From: Pseudomonas sp. Tri1
Lineage (GTDB): Bacteria; Pseudomonadota; Gammaproteobacteria; Pseudomonadales; Pseudomonadaceae
DNA: 64,000 bases
Direction of reading: 5' to 3'
Assembly (NCBI RefSeq): GCF_017968885.1
Contig: NZ_CP072913.1
Location: 4,938,501-5,002,500, forward strand
The notes beneath the pieces are model-generated. The model was not told the DNA's origin, searched no databases, and saw nothing but the letters and a program-made list of their open reading frames with translations. Each line of letters opens with the position of its first letter. Position 1 is the stretch's first letter. Position numbers and translations under genes: made by a program. Positions 57,989-64,000 of this stretch are shown here, piece by piece.

Positions 57989-58309
57989 ATGAAGTTATCC
58001 GATGGTTTTGACGCACGTCGCTTACGGCCCAAAGGCCCTAGCAACTGGCGGTTTCGTTTCGGCGCTGCGATCGCCGCGCTCCTGGCCACGCTCGGTGTAC
58101 TGCTGGCCATGGCCGGTGCCGCCAGCCTGCTGGGGCGCCCGCCCGCACTGGGCGAGTTGAACGCCACCCCGCTGGGTTCGGCAATCATTCTGGCAGTCGG
58201 TCTTTTCGTATTGCTGTTGGGCGTCTGGCTCTGGCGCCGCTGCCGCCGCCGCGCTCGCCAATCCCTGGAGCTGGCCATGGCTCCGCATCTGATGAAAAAG
58301 CACGACTGA
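57989..58309 (+). CDS. Small two-helix membrane protein, uncharacterised
   Basis: 106 residues from MKLSDGFDARRLRPKGPSNWRFRFG with GAGGAAGG upstream. Two hydrophobic helices (about 27-50 and 66-85: AAIAALLATLGVLLAMAGAASLLG; SAIILAVGLFVLLLGVWLW) followed by a basic RRCRRRARQ tail, so both ends are likely cytoplasmic. No family recognised. Longer frames from 57860 would run through the palindrome and are less likely. Confidence 0.78.
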   Translation: MKLSDGFDARRLRPKGPSNWRFRFGAAIAALLATLGVLLAMAGAASLLGRPPALGELNATPLGSAIILAVGLFVLLLGVWLWRRCRRRARQSLELAMAPHLMKKHD

Positions 58310-58383
58310 CCCGCCATCCGACGTTTTGTCGCGCCTGATCCCCTCGGAGTTGGGTAAACTGGCCGGCCTTCGCGGAGGCTGAC

Positions 58384-58941
58384 ATGCAAGACGACGACTT
58401 TTCCCTGTTCAAAAGTGCGATCCAGGGCGTAAAACCGATCAAGCACGATCGCGCCGAAACCGGCAAACCCAAGGCTGACCGCGCACAGATCGCCAAGCTG
58501 CGTCAGGCCGCCACCGTGCGCACCGACGCCACGACCGTGGATGGCTTGTCCGATCAGTTCGTGATCGACGTCGGCCCGGAAGACGAGTTGATGTGGGCGC
58601 GCGACGGGGTTCAGGAAAGCCAGATGCGCAAGCTCAAGGTCGGCCAGATTCCCTTCGAAGGCAGCCTCGACCTGCACGGCATGACCGTCGAAAAAGCCCG
58701 GGAAACCCTTTGGGCATTCCTGGCCGAAGCCACCAAGTTCGAAATCCGCTGCGTGCGCGTCACCCACGGCAAAGCCGTGCGCCTGGACGGCAAGCGGCCA
58801 ATGATCAAGAGCCACGTCAACACCTGGCTGCGCCAGCACCCCCAAGTACTGGGCTTCACCTCCTGCCAGGCGAAACACGGCGGCGCCGGCGCGGTGTACG
58901 TAATGCTCAAGCGCACCATGATGGAAGGTCGCGACGAGTAG
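58384..58941 (+). CDS. Smr domain protein (YfcN/SmrA-like)
   Basis: 185 residues. N-terminal extension about 1-90 of basic and acidic character, then the Smr domain: LDLHGMTVEKARETLWAFL (97-115), VRVTHGKAVRLDGKRPMIKSHV (128-150) and HGGAGAVYVMLKR (165-178). The LDxH and HGxG-type residues are the nuclease signature of Smr; the E. coli relatives SmrA and YfcN/SmrB include an endonuclease that cleaves mRNA at collided ribosomes. Which group this belongs to is not settled by sequence reading alone. Confidence 0.9.
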   Translation: MQDDDFSLFKSAIQGVKPIKHDRAETGKPKADRAQIAKLRQAATVRTDATTVDGLSDQFVIDVGPEDELMWARDGVQESQMRKLKVGQIPFEGSLDLHGMTVEKARETLWAFLAEATKFEIRCVRVTHGKAVRLDGKRPMIKSHVNTWLRQHPQVLGFTSCQAKHGGAGAVYVMLKRTMMEGRDE

Positions 58942-59019
58942 CGTCCCGATTGCCGAGCTTGCAGCGCCGTGTCCGCCACCGTACCCTTGCCCTTTGCGTA
59001 AAATCCCACAGGTAGTTTC

Positions 59020-59565
59020 ATGTCTCTGGAACAGAATTACACCGCGATTCTCGGCCAACTCGGCGAGGACGTTTCCCGCGAGGGCCTGCTCGACACGCCC
59101 AAGCGCGCTGCCAAGGCCATGCAGTACCTCTGCCGCGGTTATGAACAGACCCTGGAAGAAGTCACCAACGGTGCCTTGTTCAGCTCCGACAACAGCGAAA
59201 TGGTGCTGGTCAAGGACATCGAGTTGTACTCGCTGTGCGAGCACCACCTGCTGCCATTCATCGGCAAGGCCCATGTGGCCTATATCCCGAGCGGCAAGGT
59301 GCTGGGGCTGTCGAAAGTCGCGCGCATCGTCGATATGTATGCCCGTCGCTTGCAGATCCAGGAAAACCTCAGCCGCCAGATCGCCGATGCGGTCCAGCAG
59401 GTGACCGGCGCCCTGGGCGTGGCGGTGGTGATCGAGGCCAAGCACATGTGCATGATGATGCGCGGTGTGGAAAAGCAGAATTCCTCGATGATCACTTCGG
59501 TGATGCTCGGTGAGTTCCGGGAAAACGCTGCCACCCGCAGCGAATTCCTCAGCCTCATCAAGTAA
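59020..59565 (+). CDS. folE: GTP cyclohydrolase I
   Basis: 181 residues. Zn ligands Cys and His in [21 protein letters not shown] and the later Cys in [39 protein letters not shown] and final [14 protein letters not shown] complete the type IA signature. First step of tetrahydrofolate and pterin synthesis. A terminator follows. As I recall, PAO1 has this gene (PA1674, folE2) in the same order after the Smr gene. Confidence 0.96.
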   Translation: MSLEQNYTAILGQLGEDVSREGLLDTPKRAAKAMQYLCRGYEQTLEEVTNGALFSSDNSEMVLVKDIELYSLCEHHLLPFIGKAHVAYIPSGKVLGLSKVARIVDMYARRLQIQENLSRQIADAVQQVTGALGVAVVIEAKHMCMMMRGVEKQNSSMITSVMLGEFRENAATRSEFLSLIK

Positions 59566-59576
59566 CCCGTCGCATG

Positions 59577-59608
59577 AAAAAACCGGCATTGATCGCCGGT
59601 TTTTTTTC
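59577..59608 (+). terminator. Intrinsic terminator of folE
   Basis: AACCGGC / GCCGGTT stem, loop ATTGATC, then eight T. Confidence 0.93.
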
Positions 59609-59667
59609 GCCTGTGAAAAATCAGGTAAGCTGCGCGCCCTCTTCTTCCCTGCCGCGAGGCTTATACC

Positions 59668-60039
59668 GTGATTGTCAAAGCGCTTCGAGTTGGCCTGGGC
59701 CAGCTGATTATCTTCCTCGATTTCATCACCCGTCCAGGCAAGAAACAGCGCCCGGCCGAAGCCCAGGCGCAAGTCAACGAGGCCGCTCGCAGCTTGACGC
59801 TGTATCAGTTCCACGCCTGCCCGTTTTGCGTGAAGACCCGCCGGACCCTGCGCCGTCTCAATGTGCCGGTGGCCCTGCGCGACGCGAAAAACAATGAACA
59901 GGACCGCCAGACGCTGCTGGAGCAAGGCGGCAAGATCAAAGTGCCGTGCCTGCGGATTGAAGAGAATGGCCAGACCTCCTGGATGTATGAGTCCAAGGTG
60001 ATCATTGATTATCTGGATAAGCGGTTTTCTGCAGCCTGA
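59668..60039 (+). CDS. Membrane-anchored glutaredoxin/GST-N domain protein
   Basis: 123 residues from GTG (GAGG upstream). An N-terminal hydrophobic segment (ALRVGLGQLIIFLDFI) anchors it; then a thioredoxin-fold with the CxxC motif in YQFHACPFCVKTRRTLRRLNV (Cys51, Cys54 approx.), cis-Pro in KIKVPCLRI and the C-terminal SKVIIDYLDKRF. It is a glutathione-linked thiol/disulfide protein of unknown partner. Placement of the anchor suggests a cytoplasmic-side location. Confidence 0.87.
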   Translation: MIVKALRVGLGQLIIFLDFITRPGKKQRPAEAQAQVNEAARSLTLYQFHACPFCVKTRRTLRRLNVPVALRDAKNNEQDRQTLLEQGGKIKVPCLRIEENGQTSWMYESKVIIDYLDKRFSAA

Positions 60040-60066
60040 CAATTTTGTGGTGGCTGGGAGGGCCCC

Positions 60067-60158
60067 ATCGCGAGCAGGCTCGCTCCCACAATGGAACTGT
60101 GGGTAACTGAGGTTTTGTGATCGACCCTGCCCCCTGTGGGAGCGAGCCTGCTCGCGAT
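60067..60158. repeat. REP doublet, CAGGCT variant
   Basis: Arms 60067-60089 (reverse) and 60136-60158 (forward), 46-bp interior; both arms have GCAGGCTCG/CGAGCCTGC in place of the usual GCAAGCTCG. Confidence 0.9.
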
Positions 60159-60183
60159 TAGGCCAGACCAGTCACTGCATGAC

Positions 60184-61350
60184 TCAAGCTGCTTCTGCAG
60201 CCAACGCCTCCCGCACCACTCCCGCCAACCGCTTGAGCCCTTCATCCAACCGTGCCGGATCAATGTGGCTGAAGTTCAGCCGCAAGTGCCCCGGATGCTT
60301 GTCCGGCTCCGGAAAGAATGGCTCCCCCGGCATGAACGCAACATCAGCAGCCAACGCGGCGGCGAGCAAGGTACGGGTGTCCAGCGGTTGCTTGAGGGTC
60401 AGCCAGAAAAACAGCCCACCCTGGGGCACGTTCCAGTCCGCGATGTCGGCAAAATGCTTGTGCAGCGCAGCCTGGAAGCGGTCGCGACGATCCCGGTAGA
60501 AATCCCGCAACTCACTCAAATGATGACGGTACTGCTCGGTGCCGATCCATTGCAGCGCCTGCCATTGGCCGATGCGATTGGTGTGCAGGTCCGCCGACTG
60601 CTTGAGCCGCAGCAAGTGGGGGAACAGATCCGGACTGGCGATCAGATAGCCCACCCGCAGCCCTGGCAACAGGGTTTTCGATACGGTGCCGGTGTAGATC
60701 CAACTGGCCTTCTTCAAGCGACTGCTAATCGGCGTGGCGTTGCCGCCGTCGAAGGTCAGCTCGCGGTAAGGTTCGTCCTCGATCAGGGTTACGCCAAACT
60801 CGTCCAGTAGCGCCGCCACGGCATCGCGCTTGGCCTCGCTGTAGCGTACCGCCGAGGGGTTCTGGAAGGTGGGAATCAGGTAGATGAACGCCGGCCGATG
60901 CCGCTCCAGCCGAGCCCGCAATTGCTTCAGGTCCGGACCGTCGGCTTCCAGGGGCACGGTGATGCAGTCGGCGCCAAACAGCTGGAAAATCTGCAACGCC
61001 GCCAAATAGGTGGGCGCCTCCAGCATCACTTCAGTGCCGACGTCGATGTGCAGCTTGGCTGCCAGGTCGAGGGTTTGCTGGGAGCCGCTGACCACCAGCA
61101 CCTGGCTGGCCTCACAGGCCAGACCCAGGGAGCGCGCCTGAGCCGCCAAGGCTTCGCGCAGGGCCGGTTCACCTTCGCTCATGCCGTATTGGCCCATGGA
61201 CACCGGCATGGCCGCCCATTCCACTTTCGGCAGCATGGCTTCGGCGGGCAGGCCGCCGGCGAACGACATCACTTCTGGGCGCTGCGCCGCCGCGAGGATT
61301 TCTCGAATCAAAGAACTTTTGAGGCGCGAGACACGTTCGGAAAAAGCCAT
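60184..61350 (-). CDS. PLP-dependent aminotransferase (class I/II)
   Basis: 388 residues from MAFSERVSRLKSSLIREILAAA. AspC-fold aminotransferase: FAGGLPAEAMLP, GSQQTLDLAAKLHIDVGTEVMLEAPTY, TFQNPSAVRYS (FQNPSG-type), LIEDEPYRELTF and the PLP Lys in IYTGTVSKTLLPGLRVGYL. It belongs to the group with 2-aminoadipate/aromatic aminotransferases (LysN, Aro8) and lacks the HTH of MocR regulators. Substrate unknown. Divergent from a MarR regulator with a palindrome between, so it is probably regulated by it. Confidence 0.9.
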   Translation of the reverse strand: MAFSERVSRLKSSLIREILAAAQRPEVMSFAGGLPAEAMLPKVEWAAMPVSMGQYGMSEGEPALREALAAQARSLGLACEASQVLVVSGSQQTLDLAAKLHIDVGTEVMLEAPTYLAALQIFQLFGADCITVPLEADGPDLKQLRARLERHRPAFIYLIPTFQNPSAVRYSEAKRDAVAALLDEFGVTLIEDEPYRELTFDGGNATPISSRLKKASWIYTGTVSKTLLPGLRVGYLIASPDLFPHLLRLKQSADLHTNRIGQWQALQWIGTEQYRHHLSELRDFYRDRRDRFQAALHKHFADIADWNVPQGGLFFWLTLKQPLDTRTLLAAALAADVAFMPGEPFFPEPDKHPGHLRLNFSHIDPARLDEGLKRLAGVVREALAAEAA

Positions 61351-61384
61351 GGGGGTCACCTGTAGCGGGTCGCTGGAATAATGA

Positions 61385-61399
61385 GTCAAACTAGTTGAC
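61385..61399. promoter_or_regulatory. Candidate MarR operator between divergent genes
   Basis: GTCAA-ACTAG-TTGAC (15 bp, with AACTAGTT perfectly symmetric) in the 82-bp gap between the aminotransferase and MarR genes. Symmetric A/T-rich site in the position typical for an autoregulating MarR repressor. Confidence 0.5.
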
Positions 61400-61432
61400 C
61401 GAAATTACTCCGCCCTTCCTGGATACGTCAAT

Positions 61433-61864
61433 ATGCTTGACCTTAAAAATCCGACTTCCCAACAAATGGCCATGGAAGCGTTCTTCTTCGGCTACCAGGC
61501 GTTTACCGCCAAGGCCGATGAAATGCTCGAACGCCGTGGGTTGAGCCGGGTCCACCAGCGCATCGTTTTTTTTATCGCCCGATACCCGTCCCTGAGCGTG
61601 AAGGAACTGCTGGCCCTGCTCGGCGTGAGCAAACAGGCGCTGAACATGCCGTTGCGCCAGTTGATGGAAATGCATCTGGTGAACAGCGTCGCGTCTGAGA
61701 CAGACAAGCGTAAGCGGCTGTTGGAACTGACCGCCGAGGGCGAGCGGTTCGAGCAGGCGTTGCGGCGCGAGCAGGTGAAATTGCTGGAGCGGGTGTTTGC
61801 CGAAGCGGGGGAGGAAGCGGTGGATGGGTGGTTGGCGGTGAATCTGGCACTGGGCAAGGCCTAG
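61433..61864 (+). CDS. MarR family transcriptional regulator
   Basis: 143 residues. Winged HTH: VHQRIVFFIARYPSLSVKELLALLGVSKQALNMPLRQLMEMHLVNSVASETDKRKRLLELTAEGERF, with the wing DKRKR typical of MarR. Small dimeric repressor, ligand unknown. Divergent from the aminotransferase, which is the probable target. Confidence 0.9.
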   Translation: MLDLKNPTSQQMAMEAFFFGYQAFTAKADEMLERRGLSRVHQRIVFFIARYPSLSVKELLALLGVSKQALNMPLRQLMEMHLVNSVASETDKRKRLLELTAEGERFEQALRREQVKLLERVFAEAGEEAVDGWLAVNLALGKA

Positions 61865-61894
61865 GCTCAGATTGGCTTTGCCTGGACTGGCGCT

Positions 61895-61987
61895 ATCGCG
61901 AGCAAGCTCGCTCCCACAGTTGGAGTGTGGTGAGCACAAAATTTGTGTTTGACGGCGTTCCCCTGTGGGAGCGAGCTTGCTCGCGAT
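61895..61987. repeat. REP doublet
   Basis: Arms 61895-61917 (reverse) and 61965-61987 (forward), 47-bp interior. It lies between the MarR gene and the permease promoter. Confidence 0.92.
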
Positions 61988-62051
61988 AGCGCCCGCATGG
62001 GCGATATATCCCTATCGCCAGACATTTCGTCGACAACACAGAAAACATTAT

Positions 62052-62079
62052 TTGCTTTATTTGTATACAAAAGCATAAT
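62052..62079 (+). promoter_or_regulatory. Predicted promoter of the NCS2 permease with internal TTGTATACAA
   Basis: -35 TTGCTT (62052-62057) and -10 CATAAT (62074-62079), 16-bp spacer. The palindrome TTGTATACAA (62061-62070) occupies the spacer, so a bound protein would block RNA polymerase. This is the third copy of the 10-mer in the window. Confidence 0.65.
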
Positions 62080-62176
62080 TCGCTTCGTGCGAGTTCCTGA
62101 CCGACAGGTCAACAAACATCGCCAGCCTTACCTGCCTCAGAGCCTCGCAACCACCCTCAGGGCGTGCGGGGCTGGA

Positions 62177-62187
62177 AATAACAATAA
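62177..62187 (+). promoter_or_regulatory. Hfq/Crc-type A-rich element before the NCS2 permease
   Basis: AATAACAATAA contains two overlapping AAnAAnAA elements, about 20 nt before the GTG start and just ahead of the GAGGAG ribosome site. Confidence 0.5.
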
Positions 62188-62208
62188 GACTCTTGAGGAG
62201 TACTCGCT

Positions 62209-63558
62209 GTGGAAAGCCGCAAACCCGAAGCCCAGACGCTGGACCTTTCGCCACCACTTCGCAGTGGCTGGCTGGAACGCCTCTTCAAACTCAGCTTGCA
62301 TGGCACCACGGTGAAGACCGAGCTGATTGCCGGCCTGACAACCTTCATTACCATGGCCTACATCATTTTCGTCAACCCCAACATCATGGCCGACGCCGGT
62401 ATCGATCATGGCGCCGCGTTCGTCGCAACCTGCATTGCCGCCGCCCTGGGTTGCCTGTTGATGGGTCTGTATGCCAACTGGCCGGTGGGCCTGGCACCGG
62501 GCATGGGCCTGAACGCCTTCTTCACCTACACCGTGGTCGGCACCATGGGCTACAACTGGGAAACCGCATTAGGTGCGGTGTTTGTTTCCGGCGTGCTGTT
62601 CATGATCCTGACCTTGTCCCGGGTGCGGGAGTGGCTGCTCAACAGCATTCCGGTGAGCCTGCGGTTCGCCATGGGCGCGGGGGTCGGATTGTTTCTCGGG
62701 CTGATCGGCCTGAAAACCGCCGGGATCATCGTCGACAGTCCGGCGACCTTGATCAAGCTTGGCTCGTTGCGCGAACCCGGTCCGCTGCTGGCTGCGGTGT
62801 GCTTCTTGATGATCGCCGTGCTCAGTTACCACCGCGTGTTCGGCGCGATCCTGATCAGCATCATCGCGGTGACCCTGGCCGGTTGGGGCCTGGGGTTGGT
62901 GCAGTACAACGGCGTCATGTCGACGCCACCCAGCCTGGCACCGACCTGGATGGCCATGGACGTCGCTGGCGTATTCAACGTCAGCATGATCAGCGTGGTG
63001 CTGGCCTTCCTGTTCGTGCACATGTTCGACACCGCGGGCACGCTGATGGGCGTCGCCCAACGCGCCGGCCTGGTGAAAGCCGATGGCAAGATCGAAAACC
63101 TGTCCCGCGCCTTGAAAGCCGACAGCGCTTCCAGCGTATTCGGCGCCATGGTCGGTGTGCCGCCAGTGACCAGCTACGTGGAAAGCGCCGCCGGTGTGGC
63201 CGCGGGTGGGCGCACGGGGCTTACCGCCGTGACGGTCGGTGTGCTATTTATTGCCGCGATGTTCTTCGCGCCACTGGCCGGGATGATCCCGGCCTACGCC
63301 ACCGCCGGGGCCTTGATCTACGTCGCCATGCTGATGATGGGCGGCATGGCCCACATCGAATGGGATGAACCGACCGACAGTATTCCGGCCATTGTCACGG
63401 CCATCATGATGCCCCTGACGTTCTCGGTCGCCGACGGCATCGCCTTGGGTTTCATCACCTATGTGGTGCTCAAGGCCGGCACCGGCAAGCGCAAGGAAAT
63501 CTCTGTCAGCCTGTGGGTGCTCTGCGCGATCTTCATCGCCAAGTTCATCTTCTTGTAA
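62209..63558 (+). CDS. NCS2 family purine permease (adenine/guanine/hypoxanthine type)
   Basis: 449 residues from GTG with GAGGAG 9 nt upstream. AzgA-like branch of nucleobase:cation symporter-2: TELIAGLTTFITMAYIIFVNPNIMADAGIDHGAAFVATCIAAALG, PVGLAPGMGLNAFFTYTVV, and FDTAGTLMGVAQRAGL, which carries the substrate-binding Asp of this group; 12-14 spans. The AzgA subfamily transports adenine, guanine or hypoxanthine. The leader has the palindrome shared with gcl and an Hfq/Crc-like element. Confidence 0.92.
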   Translation: MESRKPEAQTLDLSPPLRSGWLERLFKLSLHGTTVKTELIAGLTTFITMAYIIFVNPNIMADAGIDHGAAFVATCIAAALGCLLMGLYANWPVGLAPGMGLNAFFTYTVVGTMGYNWETALGAVFVSGVLFMILTLSRVREWLLNSIPVSLRFAMGAGVGLFLGLIGLKTAGIIVDSPATLIKLGSLREPGPLLAAVCFLMIAVLSYHRVFGAILISIIAVTLAGWGLGLVQYNGVMSTPPSLAPTWMAMDVAGVFNVSMISVVLAFLFVHMFDTAGTLMGVAQRAGLVKADGKIENLSRALKADSASSVFGAMVGVPPVTSYVESAAGVAAGGRTGLTAVTVGVLFIAAMFFAPLAGMIPAYATAGALIYVAMLMMGGMAHIEWDEPTDSIPAIVTAIMMPLTFSVADGIALGFITYVVLKAGTGKRKEISVSLWVLCAIFIAKFIFL

Positions 63559-63577
63559 GCGAGACACGTAACCACCC

Positions 63578-63603
63578 GCCTCACCCATTGGGTGAGGCTT
63601 TTG
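63578..63603 (+). terminator. Intrinsic terminator of the permease
   Basis: GCCTCACCC / GGGTGAGGC stem with an ATT loop, then TTTTG. Confidence 0.85.
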
Positions 63604-63621
63604 TCCATCAGGAGCAAAGCA

Positions 63622-64000
63622 ATGAATCTGGAAACCTGGCTGTTGTTCAGCGGTGCCGCCTTGGTGGTGATCCTCATCCCTGGCCCGTTGTCATTGTTGA
63701 TGATCGGCAACAGCCTGAACTACGGCCTGCGCCGCTCGTACCCGGCGTTCCTGGGCGGGGTGATCGCTTCGATCTGCCTGTTGAGCGCCTCGGCGTTGGG
63801 GCTTGGCGCGTTGTTGATGGCGTCGGAACAGCTGTTCAGCGCCCTGAAGATTGTCGGTGCGCTGTACCTGTTCTACCTGGCCTGGCAGAGCTGGCAGCAA
63901 TCGCGCCAACCTGCCCAGGGCGCCGAAGTGCCCCAGGCTGCTGCCGTTCCACGTTTTCGCGCGCTGTTCGGCCGGGCGTTCGTGCTGGGCGCCAGCAACC
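63622..64000 (+). CDS. LysE family amino acid exporter, 3' truncated by window
   Basis: 126 complete codons are visible, starting MNLETWLLFSGAALVVILIPGPLSLLMIGNSLNYGLRRSYPAFLGG with AGGAG upstream. LysE/RhtB family: PGP in the first helix, small-residue-rich second helix (GVIASICLLSASALGLGALL), VGALYLFYLAWQSW motif. The family exports amino acids and related compounds; the specific substrate is unknown. Ends by running off the window. Confidence 0.9.
   Translation, partial: MNLETWLLFSGAALVVILIPGPLSLLMIGNSLNYGLRRSYPAFLGGVIASICLLSASALGLGALLMASEQLFSALKIVGALYLFYLAWQSWQQSRQPAQGAEVPQAAAVPRFRALFGRAFVLGASN

Noticed and set aside
57892..60042. 716-codon minus-strand frame crossing the Smr, folE and thioredoxin-fold genes
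   Set aside because: It is antisense to three recognised genes and contains no known domain.
61988..62208. Purine riboswitch in the leader of the NCS2 permease
   Set aside because: I could not find the three-helix junction and conserved loop bases of a purine aptamer; the palindrome and A-rich element explain the leader better.

Overview
The window is about 64 kb of a Pseudomonas chromosome, most likely from the P. fluorescens group. The evidence is the gene content, the gene order (from memory it follows three P. aeruginosa PAO1 blocks, roughly PA1580-PA1611, PA1493-PA1502 and PA1673-PA1685), high GC, and many intergenic REP doublets of the GTGGGAGCGAGCTTGCTCGC type common in that group. 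It is almost entirely core metabolism. There is no prophage, plasmid, CRISPR array, secretion system, rRNA or tRNA that I can recognise.

Layout. 1-2.4 kb: the 3' end of a hybrid sensor kinase, then fabA-fabB (unsaturated fatty acid synthesis). 2.5-11.9 kb: a DUF3859 protein, an amidohydrolase, a pirin, a dienelactone hydrolase, htpG, two overlapping PaaI-type thioesterases, a small lipoprotein, a DUF599 membrane protein and a branched-chain amino acid carrier. 12.2-25.3 kb: the TCA block sdhCDAB-sucAB-lpd-sucCD on the minus strand with gltA divergent from it. 25.6-33 kb: acetate uptake (DUF485-actP), an orphan glycine betaine/choline-type binding protein, a secreted hydrolase overlapping an MlaA-like gene, a DUF808 protein and a TetR regulator. 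33.1-33.5 kb: a RAYT transposase, the family linked to REP sequences. 33.8-41 kb: glyoxylate/tartronate-semialdehyde pathway gcl-hyi-glxR-ttuD-pyk with a divergent HbpS/GlcG-like gene. 41-49.5 kb: urea transporter, potassium channel with a C-terminal zinc ribbon, sulfate-binding protein, MFS exporter, small proteins, ankyrin protein, acyl-CoA synthetase, DUF3509. 49.6-59.6 kb: methionine salvage mtnC-mtnD-mtnB plus MFS, aroC, hydrolase, tail-anchored unknown protein, prmB, isochorismatase-fold protein, membrane protein, Smr protein, folE. 59.7-64 kb: thioredoxin-fold protein, aminotransferase divergent from a MarR regulator, NCS2 purine permease, start of a LysE exporter.

How it works together. 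gltA, sdh, suc and lpd form most of the oxidative TCA cycle; actP feeds it acetate and gcl-pyk feeds it C2 units via glycerate and pyruvate. A perfect palindrome TTGTATACAA occurs three times: twice in the gcl/HbpS divergent region and once between the -35 and -10 of the NCS2 purine permease. This suggests one regulator for purine uptake and glyoxylate disposal. A-rich AAnAANAA elements of the Hfq/Crc type sit at the translation starts of glxR, ttuD, the actP operon and the permease.

Less ordinary items: 16 REP doublets and one solo REP in two geometries, one of them with a nearly constant 41-42 bp interior; a 158 bp imperfect palindrome at 57767-57924 of no family I can name; an isochorismatase-fold protein with Ser in place of the nucleophilic Cys; an MlaA homologue without a lipobox, coupled to a secreted hydrolase; and tandem 15-mers upstream of the DUF3509 gene. 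I do not see a clearly new multi-gene system.
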